In this document: piece after piece, positions 34,030 to 42,371 of the stretch | Position numbering within the stretch: position 1 is the stretch's first letter | Layout of the letters: every line of letters starts with the position of its first letter | Source of the DNA: CAYJHC01 sp964369465 | Lineage (GTDB): Bacteria > Bacillota > Clostridia > Peptostreptococcales > Anaerovoracaceae | Assembly (NCBI GenBank): GCA_964369465.1 | Contig: CAYJEX010000002.1 | Location: forward strand, 1-64,000 | Reading direction: 5' to 3' | Length of the DNA: 64,000 bases | The notes under the pieces: model-generated | Seen by the model: the letters and a program-made list of their open reading frames with translations, nothing else | The model's database searches: none | What the model was told of the DNA's origin: nothing | Program-made: the position numbers and the translations under genes

Positions 34030-35035
34030 TTTCTTCTCCCTCATCTTGTTCTGGAGGATTGGTCATTACTTCTTGATAAGGAAGTACAGTTTCAACATCC
34101 TCCATATTCTCATTTCGAAACACATCCTCCTCCACAAGCACCATATCTCCGTCATCTAATATTATTTTTATTGGCTTGAAAACTCCCTCTCCTAGTTTGT
34201 TCAGAACATATACTCCTTCTACTCCATCAACTATGGCTATGCTGCTCTTTTTTACTGATAATCCCTGTTTTTCATCTATAATTATTTTGACATCTACTTC
34301 TCTATCTTTTGCAAATCCCTCACAATATCTATTTGTAGTCAAAACTACTTTTAATTTATCCTCTTCTATTTTTACTTGCTCTACAGTAACCCTTACATCA
34401 TCCGTCCCAAAATCAACTGTAACTCTATCGCCTTCTTTGTAAAGTTCTTCGTTTTCTATATCTGTCCAAAACACCATGGCCCAACTACTGTTATCTACTA
34501 TTTTGAAAATAGGTTCTCCCTTTTTTGCCTCATTTCTTACTAGGTCTACGGGATTTCCATGTATCGCATCTAGTTGCTCTTCCGTAAACTCATATATACT
34601 TTCCTGATTAAATATCCCCTCATTGCCATCCACGTAATAAGAAACTACTCCTTTTTTTTCACTTGATAAATCATCCATAACTTTCATGTTTGTTCCTAAA
34701 TTTTTCGTAATATCATAATACTCGCTTTCTTGCCCTTCCATTTCCTCATCTTCTTCTATTTCTGTCATATTGACTATTTTACTTCCTTTTTTTTCCAGGT
34801 CTCCCTCTTCAGACAAGTACTCTAATTTACCCGTATAAGGTGCGCCGTACACAACTTCATCTCTAGCAATAAATATAGTTTCCGAACTTGAAATTTGAAT
34901 TGTCTCTTTTTCTAGCTTATATGTAGGCACTAATGCATTGAGAATAAATGGCACTCCATACACTACAACAATCAATAAAAACACAATTATTGCCCACCAT
35001 ATCCAAAGTATTTTTTTATTTTTTTTCTTGCTCAT
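34016..35035 (-). CDS. Single-span membrane protein with HlyD-like adaptor fold
   Basis: 339-aa protein with a basic N-terminus, one membrane span (about residues 10-32) and an acidic extracytoplasmic region with lipoyl/HlyD-like beta motifs (FIARDEVVYGAPYTGKLEYLSEEGDLEKKGSKIV; DRVTVDFGTDDVRVTVEQV). No ABC partner lies nearby. The start at 35035 was chosen for GAGG six bases upstream; it overlaps the trmD 3' end by 20 bases. The location between trmD and yggS-sepF-divIVA suggests an envelope or division role, which is inference only. Similar proteins are annotated as HlyD-family or hypothetical in clostridial division clusters. Confidence 0.75.
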   Translation of the reverse strand: MSKKKNKKILWIWWAIIVFLLIVVVYGVPFILNALVPTYKLEKETIQISSSETIFIARDEVVYGAPYTGKLEYLSEEGDLEKKGSKIVNMTEIEEDEEMEGQESEYYDITKNLGTNMKVMDDLSSEKKGVVSYYVDGNEGIFNQESIYEFTEEQLDAIHGNPVDLVRNEAKKGEPIFKIVDNSSWAMVFWTDIENEELYKEGDRVTVDFGTDDVRVTVEQVKIEEDKLKVVLTTNRYCEGFAKDREVDVKIIIDEKQGLSVKKSSIAIVDGVEGVYVLNKLGEGVFKPIKIILDDGDMVLVEEDVFRNENMEDVETVLPYQEVMTNPPEQDEGEENVEN

Positions 35036-35873
35036 TTTCATCCTCACAACAAATTTTTTCTAATATTTTCATTTCTTCTTTCGAAAATTTTCTTTTGAAA
35101 GAAGAAGATGAAGTCAAAGCATTATAAGCAGACTTTAAACTTTTTGCTTTTTCAATTCTAATCTGTTCATAATCTATCGTACCATTATCATTTTGTTTTT
35201 CGATATACTCTATTAGCAAATCCATCCTTCTCTCTTTTGTAAGTAATAATGATTTCTCAAATTGCCAAAGGTGTATAGCTTTATGATTTCCATTTAAGAG
35301 TACTTCTGGAACTTGTTTTCCCCCATATTCTCTTGGTTGAGTGTATTGAGGAGTCTCCAGCAGTCCCGAATAAATTGATTCCTCCATAATCGAATCTTTA
35401 TTCCCTATAACTTCTTCTACCATTCTTGCAACAACATCTATCAAAACTATAGCTGCAGGTTCTCCCCCTGTAAGGATATAGTCGCCAATTGATATTTCCT
35501 CCATATCCCAGTTTTCTATGATTCTTTCATCAATTCCTTCATATCTTCCACATAGTATAACTATCTCTTTTTCTTTTGCTAATTCTTCAGCAAGTTCTTT
35601 ATTCAAAGTAGTCCCCTTAGGAGACATATATATTATTCTCTTTTCCTTTGCATTAATGTCTTTCAAGCATCTATCAATAGGCTCTGGCATCATTAGCATT
35701 CCAGGACCCCCGCCAAACACATACTCATCGACCTTTTTATGTTTGTTAAGTGTATAATCTCTGATATTATGACACTTTATATCAAGTATGTTTTTTTCTT
35801 TAGCTTTTCCAATAAGGCTAGCATCTGTCCCTTGAAAAAATTCAGGAAAAATCGTCAATATATCTATTTTCAT
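35016..35873 (-). CDS. trmD: tRNA (guanine37-N1)-methyltransferase
   Basis: Methylates G37 of tRNAs from S-adenosylmethionine, preventing frameshifts. The 285-aa protein has the knot-fold motifs GGGPGMLMMPEPI, YMSPKGTTLNKELAEELA, LCGRYEGIDERI and SIGDYILTGGEPAA. The C-terminus is about 35 residues longer than usual and ends in charged residues (CCEDENEQEKK). It lies 32 bases after rimM and overlaps the following membrane-protein gene. Confidence 0.97.
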   Translation of the reverse strand: MKIDILTIFPEFFQGTDASLIGKAKEKNILDIKCHNIRDYTLNKHKKVDEYVFGGGPGMLMMPEPIDRCLKDINAKEKRIIYMSPKGTTLNKELAEELAKEKEIVILCGRYEGIDERIIENWDMEEISIGDYILTGGEPAAIVLIDVVARMVEEVIGNKDSIMEESIYSGLLETPQYTQPREYGGKQVPEVLLNGNHKAIHLWQFEKSLLLTKERRMDLLIEYIEKQNDNGTIDYEQIRIEKAKSLKSAYNALTSSSSFKRKFSKEEMKILEKICCEDENEQEKK

Positions 35874-35905
35874 CTTTAGTTTATTTGTTCTCCTATAATA
35901 TTATT

Positions 35906-36409
35906 CTATATATCTACTAGACCATTTGGAAGTTTTACTACTATTCTCTTTTCGTTCAACTCAACTTCGACAATAAATTCTTTTACCCATGGAAAAAGTA
36001 TTTCTCCATATTTTTCAGACTTTACTTTGTATAATTGTTGTGGTCTATCCGTCAACACATCTTCTACAAAACCCAATTCTCCTAAAGCTTCATCAATTAC
36101 TATACACCCTATCAAATCCTTGATGTAATATTGTCCTGGAGGCAATTCCTCCAAATCTTTTTCCCAAATATATACGAGTTTACCTATGCTTTCTTCTGCA
36201 TTGTTTCTGTCATCTATTCCCTCAATTTTAATTATAGGTTGTCTATCTTTCACTCTTGCGTTTTCCAACTTGCTCTCATTCTCATCTATAATTAAATAGT
36301 TTAACTTGCTAAATCTATGTGGATCATCGGAAAAACTCAAAAGTTTCACTTCCCCTTTTATCCCTACAGCCTTTACAATTTTACCAAGTTCTATTTTTTT
36401 CTCACTCAT
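35906..36409 (-). CDS. rimM: Ribosome maturation factor RimM
   Basis: Binds ribosomal protein S19 during 30S assembly. The 167-aa protein has the N-terminal RimM barrel (LGKIVKAVGIKGEVKLLSFSDDP) and the PRC-barrel C-terminal domain (PGQYYIKDLIGCIV; EILFPWVKEFIVEVEL). It precedes trmD as usual. A terminator-like hairpin lies between it and khpA, so it may be under a separate promoter or partial readthrough. Confidence 0.96.
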   Translation of the reverse strand: MSEKKIELGKIVKAVGIKGEVKLLSFSDDPHRFSKLNYLIIDENESKLENARVKDRQPIIKIEGIDDRNNAEESIGKLVYIWEKDLEELPPGQYYIKDLIGCIVIDEALGELGFVEDVLTDRPQQLYKVKSEKYGEILFPWVKEFIVEVELNEKRIVVKLPNGLVDI

Positions 36410-36458
36410 TTATCTTTTCCTTAATCCTTCACACATAATTATACCACATATTTAAAAA

Positions 36459-36494
36459 CGTGGGTTAGGAAGCAGGGACATCCTGCCGCACTTG
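36459..36494. repeat. Short GC-rich inverted-repeat island in the rimM-khpA gap
   Basis: Thirty-six bases of roughly 60 percent GC stand out in AT-rich intergenic DNA. They contain GCAGG / CCTGC arms (36472-36486) flanked by GTGGGTTAGGA and CGCACTTG. This looks like a remnant of a dispersed palindromic element rather than a terminator, since no T-run follows on either side. Confidence 0.4.
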
Positions 36495-36512
36495 TATAAC
36501 AATTCAAAAGAA

Positions 36513-36530
36513 AAGGCACCTACGTGCCTT
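36513..36530 (-). terminator. Hairpin directly after khpA
   Basis: AAGGCAC-CTAC-GTGCCTT begins six bases past the khpA stop and is followed on the minus strand by TTTTCTTTTG. A 7-bp stem plus T-rich tail gives a probable, perhaps incomplete, terminator inside the ribosomal block. Confidence 0.7.
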
Positions 36531-36535
36531 ATCAT

Positions 36536-36766
36536 TTATTCTACAATTTCAACTACTACGTCCTTTTTTTCTTTTATCGCTGCCGATTTTACAACAACCC
36601 TAAGGGCTTTGGCAATTCTTCCCTTTTTTCCAATTACCTTACCCATATCTTTCTCAGCGACTCTTAAGCTAATAATAGTAGTTTTTTCTTCTTCTCTTGA
36701 AGTTACTTCTACAGAATCTCTATCATCCACAAGAGACTCCGCAATAACTCTTACTAATTCTACCAT
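36536..36766 (-). CDS. khpA: KH-domain RNA-binding protein KhpA
   Basis: 76-aa single KH-domain protein that binds RNA with KhpB and affects division and translation. The KH signature is GKVIGKKGRIAKALR, followed by a C-terminal VVVEIVE strand. It lies directly after rpsP in the conserved ffh-rpsP-khpA-rimM-trmD order. Confidence 0.95.
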   Translation of the reverse strand: MVELVRVIAESLVDDRDSVEVTSREEEKTTIISLRVAEKDMGKVIGKKGRIAKALRVVVKSAAIKEKKDVVVEIVE

Positions 36767-36800
36767 TTAGTCACTCTCTTTCCTCTTAAAGTCTTCACGT

Positions 36801-37040
36801 TTATAAAACGCCAGCCTTTTTCAAAAGAGCTCTAACTGTATCTGTTGGTTGAGCTCCATTCCCTAGCCATTTTTTCGCAGCTTCTGTGTTAATTTTGATT
36901 TCTGCAGGATCTTTTAACGGATTATACGTTCCTATTTCTTCAATAAATTTTCCATCTCTTGATGCCCTTGCATCTGCCACCACTACTCTGTAAACAGGTT
37001 TTTTGTTTGCACCCATTCTCTTTAGTCTAATTTTTACCAT
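36801..37040 (-). CDS. rpsP: 30S ribosomal protein S16
   Basis: 79-aa ribosomal protein with the bS16 signature MVKIRLKRMGANKKPVYRVVVADARASRDG and FIEEIGTYNPLKDP. AGGAGG precedes the ATG by six bases. Length and context (ffh upstream, khpA downstream) are normal. Confidence 0.98.
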   Translation of the reverse strand: MVKIRLKRMGANKKPVYRVVVADARASRDGKFIEEIGTYNPLKDPAEIKINTEAAKKWLGNGAQPTDTVRALLKKAGVL

Positions 37041-37105
37041 TTCTTCCTCCTATAATTTTTTTACGTTCTTTAAAACATTTGATTTAATTTTTATTTTGAT
37101 GATTT

Positions 37106-38431
37106 TTAGAAAAATTTGCCCATTGGCCCACCTTTTCTTGAAAATTGTTTCATCATTTTTTTACTCTCTTCGTACCGTTTTATCAAACTATTTATTTTAC
37201 TAACAGGTTGCCCTGATCCAGCCGATATTCTTTTCCTTCTACTTGCATTTAATAAAGAAGGTTCTTCTCTTTCTTTTATCGTCATTGATTGAATAATTGC
37301 TTCCATCTGTGCAAATTCTTTTTCGCCTTTTTCTAAATCAATGTCCTTTGCACCTTTGAGCATATTTCCAGGAAGCATGTTCATCATCGAAGCAAGCCCT
37401 CCCATTTTTTTTATCTCACCCATTTGCTCTAAAAAGTCTTCCAAGGTAAATTGATTTTTTTTGAATTTTTTTTCTAACTTCGCCGCTTTTTCTTGATCGT
37501 ACGCTTCTTCAGCTTTTTCTATCAAAGAAAGCATGTCTCCCATTCCCAAAATTCTATTAGACATTCTCTCAGGATGAAATAATTCAAGTGCATCTGACTT
37601 TTCTCCTGTTCCAATAAATTTTATGGGTTTACCTGTCACAGCCTTAGTAGAAAGGGCAGCACCACCTCTACTATCGCCATCCAACTTAGTCATTATAACA
37701 CCATCTATACCAAGTTGATTGTTAAATCCTTCTGCTGCATTTACAGCATCTTGGCCTGTGAGAGCATCTACAACGAGAAGTATTTCATGTGGTTTAAGTT
37801 CTCCTTTTATGTTTTCAAGTTCTTTCATCAAAGGTTCATCAATTTGTAATCTGCCTGCCGTATCCAATATTAGAACATCAAAACCTTTTATCTGAGCTTC
37901 TTTTTTAGCTGCCAACGCTATTTTTGTAGGATTTTTTTCTTCTCTATTCGTGAAAACAGGTACATCTATCGTTTTTCCTACAACTTCTAACTGGTCTATC
38001 GCAGCGGGTCTATATATATCACACGCGCATAGCATCGGTCTTTTCCCTTGTTTTTTTAAATAAGATGCTAATTTCCCTGAAGTTGTTGTCTTTCCTGTTC
38101 CCTGTAGACCAACCATCATATATGTGCTAAACCCTGTTGATGAATATGTGAGTTTGCTGTTTGTTCCCCCCATCATCTGCGCCAATTCTTTGTCTACTAT
38201 TTTGACAACCTGCTGTCCAGGCGTAAGACTTTTCATTACATCTGAAGACAGGCATTTCTCAGTTACTATTTTTACAAAATCTTTAACTACTTTAAAGTTT
38301 ACATCAGCTTCCAAAAGAGCTAGTTTTACCTCTCTCATAGCTTCTTGTATATCTTTTTCTGACAAGGTTCCTTTATTTTTTAAATTTTTGAAAACTCCTT
38401 GGAGTTTTGAGGATAGACCTTCAAATGCCAT
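37106..38431 (-). CDS. ffh: Signal recognition particle GTPase Ffh
   Basis: Protein core of SRP, targeting membrane and secreted proteins co-translationally. The 441-aa protein has an N-terminal helical domain, the G domain with VGLQGTGKTTTSGKLASYL (G1), LILDTAGRLQIDE (G3), TKLDGDSRGG (G4) and KFIGTGEK, and a Met-rich C-terminal M domain (residues about 320-441) with the SRP-RNA-binding SGSGQPVSKINSLIKRYEESKKMM. It follows ylxM by 28 bases. Confidence 0.98.
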   Translation of the reverse strand: MAFEGLSSKLQGVFKNLKNKGTLSEKDIQEAMREVKLALLEADVNFKVVKDFVKIVTEKCLSSDVMKSLTPGQQVVKIVDKELAQMMGGTNSKLTYSSTGFSTYMMVGLQGTGKTTTSGKLASYLKKQGKRPMLCACDIYRPAAIDQLEVVGKTIDVPVFTNREEKNPTKIALAAKKEAQIKGFDVLILDTAGRLQIDEPLMKELENIKGELKPHEILLVVDALTGQDAVNAAEGFNNQLGIDGVIMTKLDGDSRGGAALSTKAVTGKPIKFIGTGEKSDALELFHPERMSNRILGMGDMLSLIEKAEEAYDQEKAAKLEKKFKKNQFTLEDFLEQMGEIKKMGGLASMMNMLPGNMLKGAKDIDLEKGEKEFAQMEAIIQSMTIKEREEPSLLNASRRKRISAGSGQPVSKINSLIKRYEESKKMMKQFSRKGGPMGKFF

Positions 38432-38459
38432 CTATCTTTCTCCTTCCTATTCGCTAAGG

Positions 38460-38849
38460 CTAGTTGTTAATTTCAGATATTATCTTTCTAATCTCTTCTA
38501 TTTTTTTCTTTGCAATATTTATATCTATTTCTTTCTCGCTATATAAGTATTTTTGGATTTCTTCTATCTTGTTATCAATTTCGTTAATTGCTTTTTCCGA
38601 ATTAATAAACTTTGCTACGAGGCCTAATTTCCCCTCATATTCTTCTAAAACTTTTTCTGATTTTTTAAGCGCATCGTGAACCCCTTGTCTACTAATGTTA
38701 AGTTCCGATGAAATTTCTGACAGAGATAAATTTTCTTCATGATACAAAAGCATTATCATTTTTTGCCTCTCCGTCAAAAGATTTCCATAGAAATCATAAA
38801 GCAGGCTGTTGATGGCTATTTTATCTAGGTTGTTATTACCTTTGTTCAT
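38460..38849 (-). CDS. ylxM: YlxM/p13-family DNA-binding protein, SRP-associated
   Basis: 129-aa UPF0122 protein with a sigma-70 region-4-like helix-turn-helix: LLTERQKMIMLLYHEENLSLSEISSELNISRQGVHDALKKSEKVLEEYEGKLGL. It nearly always precedes ffh in Firmicutes and in streptococci modulates SRP function. The C-terminus is a charged helix. It leads the operon, with a near-consensus promoter about 105 bases upstream. Confidence 0.95.
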   Translation of the reverse strand: MNKGNNNLDKIAINSLLYDFYGNLLTERQKMIMLLYHEENLSLSEISSELNISRQGVHDALKKSEKVLEEYEGKLGLVAKFINSEKAINEIDNKIEEIQKYLYSEKEIDINIAKKKIEEIRKIISEINN

Positions 38850-38954
38850 ATCGAAAATTCCTTATCAAATCACTCCTTTGCTTAGCAGAATGATCAAGTT
38901 TCTGGTTTTGAAATATTATAAGAGAAGTCACTGTAAAGCTTTCTTACTTGATAT

Positions 38955-38983
38955 ATAATACACTACTTTGAAATCTCTGTCAA
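38955..38983 (-). promoter_or_regulatory. Promoter of the ylxM-ffh-rpsP operon
   Basis: Minus-strand TTGACA, 17-nt spacer, TATTAT (consensus -35, five-of-six -10). It yields a leader of about 100 nt in which I see no known regulatory RNA. The rest of the 365-base gap to the polymerase gene holds only the SOS promoter and AT-rich sequence. Confidence 0.75.
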
Positions 38984-39144
38984 GCAAATTACTTGATAAA
39001 TCGAATCAACCAAGCAAAAAACTTTTAAAACGTATCTACACAAACTCTATAATATTCAAACATAGTCATAACGCAAGATTTATGACTATTCTAGGAAATT
39101 TAAAAATTATATTTTATACTTTTGCCAAAAGACAGTTAGAAAAG

Positions 39145-39174
39145 TTGCAACAGAACATCTGTTCATGTTACAAT
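39145..39174 (+). promoter_or_regulatory. SOS promoter: LexA/DinR box inside the spacer
   Basis: TTGCAA (-35), an 18-nt spacer, then TACAAT (-10). The spacer contains GAACATCTGTTC (39153-39164), an exact match to the Gram-positive LexA core GAAC-N4-GTTC. A repressor bound there would exclude RNA polymerase, so the downstream Y-family polymerase should be DNA-damage inducible. Confidence 0.85.
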
Positions 39175-39214
39175 ATTGATAGATAATATTAAGCTGCATT
39201 ATGAAAGGGCAACT

Positions 39215-40771
39215 ATGGCAAAATCTCGTACATACATAGCTATAGACTTAAAATCATTTTACGCTTCTGTAGAATGCATGGAACGTGGACTGAATCCAAT
39301 GACTACTAATCTTGTCGTAGCAGATGGTTCACGTACTGACAAAACTATATGTCTAGCTGTTTCCCCTTCACTAAAATCTTTCGGGATACCAGGAAGACCT
39401 AGGCTATTTGAAGTTGTGCAAAAAGTGAAAATTGCTAACGCCCATAGATTGAGTAACTTAAATTATAGCAAGTCATACAAAGAATCTTCTAAAAAATTCA
39501 TAGGATCATCTTTCGATATAAACGAGCTCAAAGAAAACTCCAATTTATCTATAGATTACATAACTGCCCCTCCTCAAATGGCATATTATCTAGACTATAG
39601 CACAAAAATATACGAAGTATATTTAAAATATGTTTCTTCTGAAGACATCCAAGTTTACTCCATAGACGAAGTATTTATAGATGTAACAGACTACTTAAAA
39701 ACATATGAAATGTCAGCTTTTCAATTAACAAAAACAATAATTGATGATGTTTTAAATACAATGGGAATAACAGCCACTGCTGGTATAGGCACCAATCTTT
39801 ATTTGGCAAAAATTGCTATGGATATCATGGCAAAAAAACAAAAGCCCGATAAGAACGGAGCCAGCATTGCATATCTTGACGAAATGTTGTATCGAAAAGA
39901 ACTTTGGAACCACAGACCCCTTACAGATTTTTGGCGTATAGGCAAAGGGTATACAAAAAAATTAGAGAAGCACGGACTATATACTATTGGAGATATTGCA
40001 AGATGTTCCATTGGAAAAAGCAACGAGTATCACAACGAAGATCTTCTTTACGAGCTATTTGGAGTCAATGCAGAGCTTTTAATAGATCATGCATGGGGCA
40101 TAGAACCTTGCACAATTAGCGACATAAAAAAATATAAGCCTTTAACAAAAAGTATTAATTCTGGACAGGTTCTTCATGAACCTTATACATTTCAAAAAGC
40201 CGAAATCGTTCTTCGCGAAATGCTGGAGTCTTTAAGTTTAGATTTGCTATCGAAAAAAGTCGGAACTAACCAAATAGTGTTAACGATAGGATATGATATA
40301 GAAAACTTATCCAACCCTGAAATGGCGAAAAACTATACAGGAGAAATCACGATAGACCCATATGGACGAAAAGTTCCTAAACATGCACACGGAACAACTA
40401 ACCTTAAGAGCCACACTTCCTCTTCATCTTTAATAACTCAAAGCGCGCTTACACTCTACAAGGAAATTGTCGACTCATCTTTACTTATTAGAAAAATAAC
40501 AATCTCAGCGAACAAATTGCAATATGAAAACGATTACACTTCTGCGCCAAAATCCGAATCAGAACAACTTAGTTTTTTCGTGGATTATGATGCATTAGAA
40601 GAAGATAAAAAAAACGAAGCAATTCAACTTGCAGAAGAAAGGAGTATTCAAAACGCTATGTTAGAAATCAAAAATAAATATGGTAAAAATAGCATTTTGA
40701 AAGGAACAAGCCTTCAAAAAGGCGCAACCGCCAAAAACCGTAATAATCAAATAGGAGGACACAAAGCATGA
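39215..40771 (+). CDS. Y-family (UmuC/DinB-like) translesion DNA polymerase
   Basis: Error-prone polymerase for damage bypass. The 518-aa protein has the palm motif TYIAIDLKSFYASVECMERGLNP (first metal-binding Asp), YSIDEVFIDVTDYL (SIDE motif), helix-hairpin-helix thumb residues around ATAGIGTNLYLAKIAMDIMAKK, a little-finger region and a longer C-terminal tail. It most resembles the Firmicute UvrX/YqjW branch rather than DinB. The start at 39215 follows AAAGGG; the longer frame would begin inside the promoter. It is SOS-controlled and overlaps a small partner gene by four bases (ATGA). Confidence 0.93.
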   Translation: MAKSRTYIAIDLKSFYASVECMERGLNPMTTNLVVADGSRTDKTICLAVSPSLKSFGIPGRPRLFEVVQKVKIANAHRLSNLNYSKSYKESSKKFIGSSFDINELKENSNLSIDYITAPPQMAYYLDYSTKIYEVYLKYVSSEDIQVYSIDEVFIDVTDYLKTYEMSAFQLTKTIIDDVLNTMGITATAGIGTNLYLAKIAMDIMAKKQKPDKNGASIAYLDEMLYRKELWNHRPLTDFWRIGKGYTKKLEKHGLYTIGDIARCSIGKSNEYHNEDLLYELFGVNAELLIDHAWGIEPCTISDIKKYKPLTKSINSGQVLHEPYTFQKAEIVLREMLESLSLDLLSKKVGTNQIVLTIGYDIENLSNPEMAKNYTGEITIDPYGRKVPKHAHGTTNLKSHTSSSSLITQSALTLYKEIVDSSLLIRKITISANKLQYENDYTSAPKSESEQLSFFVDYDALEEDKKNEAIQLAEERSIQNAMLEIKNKYGKNSILKGTSLQKGATAKNRNNQIGGHKA

Positions 40772-40974
40772 TTGAAAAAGATTATTCAGATATCATAAAC
40801 CTACCTGCTCCTAAACCAAAAAATAAAATTCCTATGTCTATAGAAAAAAGAGCTGCACAATTTGCTCCTTTTGCTGCTCTCACTGGTCATGATGATGCAA
40901 TTAAAGAAACTGCCAAGTCAGTGACCGATGAGGCTTCTTTGGACTATGAAGCAGTTCCTTTAGATGAAGTTTAG
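40768..40974 (+). CDS. Short YolD-like protein partnered with the Y-family polymerase
   Basis: 68-aa protein whose core (MSIEKRAAQFAPFAALTGHDDAIKETAK) matches the N-terminal half of small proteins found after Firmicute UvrX-type polymerases, usually called YolD-like. Relatives I know of are about 110-130 aa with a further YolD domain; here the frame stops shortly after the core, so the gene may be truncated or a natural short form. The ATG overlaps the polymerase stop and has GGAGG upstream. The function is unknown, presumably related to lesion bypass. Confidence 0.75.
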   Translation: MIEKDYSDIINLPAPKPKNKIPMSIEKRAAQFAPFAALTGHDDAIKETAKSVTDEASLDYEAVPLDEV

Positions 40975-40977
40975 AAA

Positions 40978-40991
40978 TACTGTTTGCAGTA
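40978..40991. terminator. Short hairpin between convergent polymerase and argH operons
   Basis: TACTG-TTTG-CAGTA lies in the 29-base gap between two convergent stops, with T-rich sequence on both sides (GATTTTTC on plus, TTTC on minus). The stem is short, so termination strength is uncertain. Confidence 0.4.
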
Positions 40992-41003
40992 CTTAGATTT
41001 TTC

Positions 41004-42371
41004 TTACGACTCTATTCTTTTTATCTGTTTTTCAACACTAACAAAAGATGTTGAACCTTCTGATTTTTTATTTGCAATACAATTCTCATAATTTATTTTA
41101 TTGAATATATCATCTTCAAATTCTATAGAAAATTTCTTATACTCATCTAGCGATAAATCTTCTAATGCACAATTTTTTTCGATTGAATACAGAACTAATT
41201 TACCAATAATTTCATGACAATCTCTAAAAGGAACACCTTTAGAAACCAGATAATCTGCCGCATCCGTCGCATTCATAAATCCTTTTTTTGTTGCTTCTCT
41301 CATATTTTTCTTTTTGAATTTTGAACTTTCTATCATCTCTTTGAAAATATTTAAAGAATTTTTAATCGTATCCACTGCATCAAAAACGGGCTCTTTGTCT
41401 TCTTGCATATCTTTATTGTAAGCAAGCGGCAATCCTTTCATTACAGTAAGGAGCCCCATTAGGTCTCCATACACTCTCCCAGTCTTCCCTCTAATAAGTT
41501 CTGCCATATCAGGGTTTTTCTTTTGTGGCATTATACTACTTCCGGTTGCAAAAGCATCATCAAGTTCAATAAAGGCATATTGGCTAGAGTTCCATATAAT
41601 AATTTCTTCACAAAATCTCGACAAATGCATCATCAAGATAGAGGCATCTGCCAAGAATTCTATTGCAAAATCTCTATCACTTACAGCATCCATCGCATTA
41701 TGGCACACATCATCAAAATCAAGTTCTTTAGCCACATATTTTCTATCAGTTTCATAAGTTGTCCCTGCTAGTGCTCCTGAACCTAAAGGCGATAAATTAA
41801 TCCTTTTGTAGCAATCAATAAACCTTTCTTTATCTCTAGTGAACATTTCGCAATATGCTAGTAAGTGATATGCTAATGTTACCGGCTGTGCATTTTGAAG
41901 ATGAGTATAGCCAGGCATGATAGTTTCTTCATTTTCTTTTGCTTGCACAATCAAAATGTTAAGCAAATCATCAATTAAAGAAACTATATCTTTCACTTCT
42001 TCTCTTAAGTAAAGTCTAAAATCTGTTGCCACTTGGTCATTTCTAGATCTTGCAGTATGCAATTTCTTACCGACCTGTCCAATTTTTTCTATAAGAATCC
42101 CCTCAATCGCCATATGTATATCTTCTTGATCTGAAGTGAATACATGTTTTCCTTCTGAAATTTCATTCTTAATATCAAGAAGAGCAGATATTATTTTATC
42201 TGCATCTTCTTTAGTAATAATGTTTTGTTTTGAAAGCATATTTGCGTGCGCAATGCTACCTTGAATATCTTGACAATATAGTCTTTTGTCAAAGTGTATT
42301 GAAGCATTGAAATCATTAACAGATGAAGTCGCCGCCTTTGTAAACCTTCCTGTCCAAAGTTTCTTTTTCAC
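41004..42371 (-). CDS. argH: Argininosuccinate lyase
   Basis: Last step of arginine synthesis: argininosuccinate to arginine and fumarate. The 455-aa protein has the family N-terminus KLWTGRF, HTARSRNDQVATD, TAGTTYETDRK-like SGALAGTTYETDR, and the fumarase/lyase signature GSSIMPQKKNPD. It starts with GTG at 42371, preceded by AAGGGA. The start lies within argG, overlapping by 56 bases in another frame. Length is normal. Confidence 0.97.
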   Translation of the reverse strand: MKKKLWTGRFTKAATSSVNDFNASIHFDKRLYCQDIQGSIAHANMLSKQNIITKEDADKIISALLDIKNEISEGKHVFTSDQEDIHMAIEGILIEKIGQVGKKLHTARSRNDQVATDFRLYLREEVKDIVSLIDDLLNILIVQAKENEETIMPGYTHLQNAQPVTLAYHLLAYCEMFTRDKERFIDCYKRINLSPLGSGALAGTTYETDRKYVAKELDFDDVCHNAMDAVSDRDFAIEFLADASILMMHLSRFCEEIIIWNSSQYAFIELDDAFATGSSIMPQKKNPDMAELIRGKTGRVYGDLMGLLTVMKGLPLAYNKDMQEDKEPVFDAVDTIKNSLNIFKEMIESSKFKKKNMREATKKGFMNATDAADYLVSKGVPFRDCHEIIGKLVLYSIEKNCALEDLSLDEYKKFSIEFEDDIFNKINYENCIANKKSEGSTSFVSVEKQIKRIES

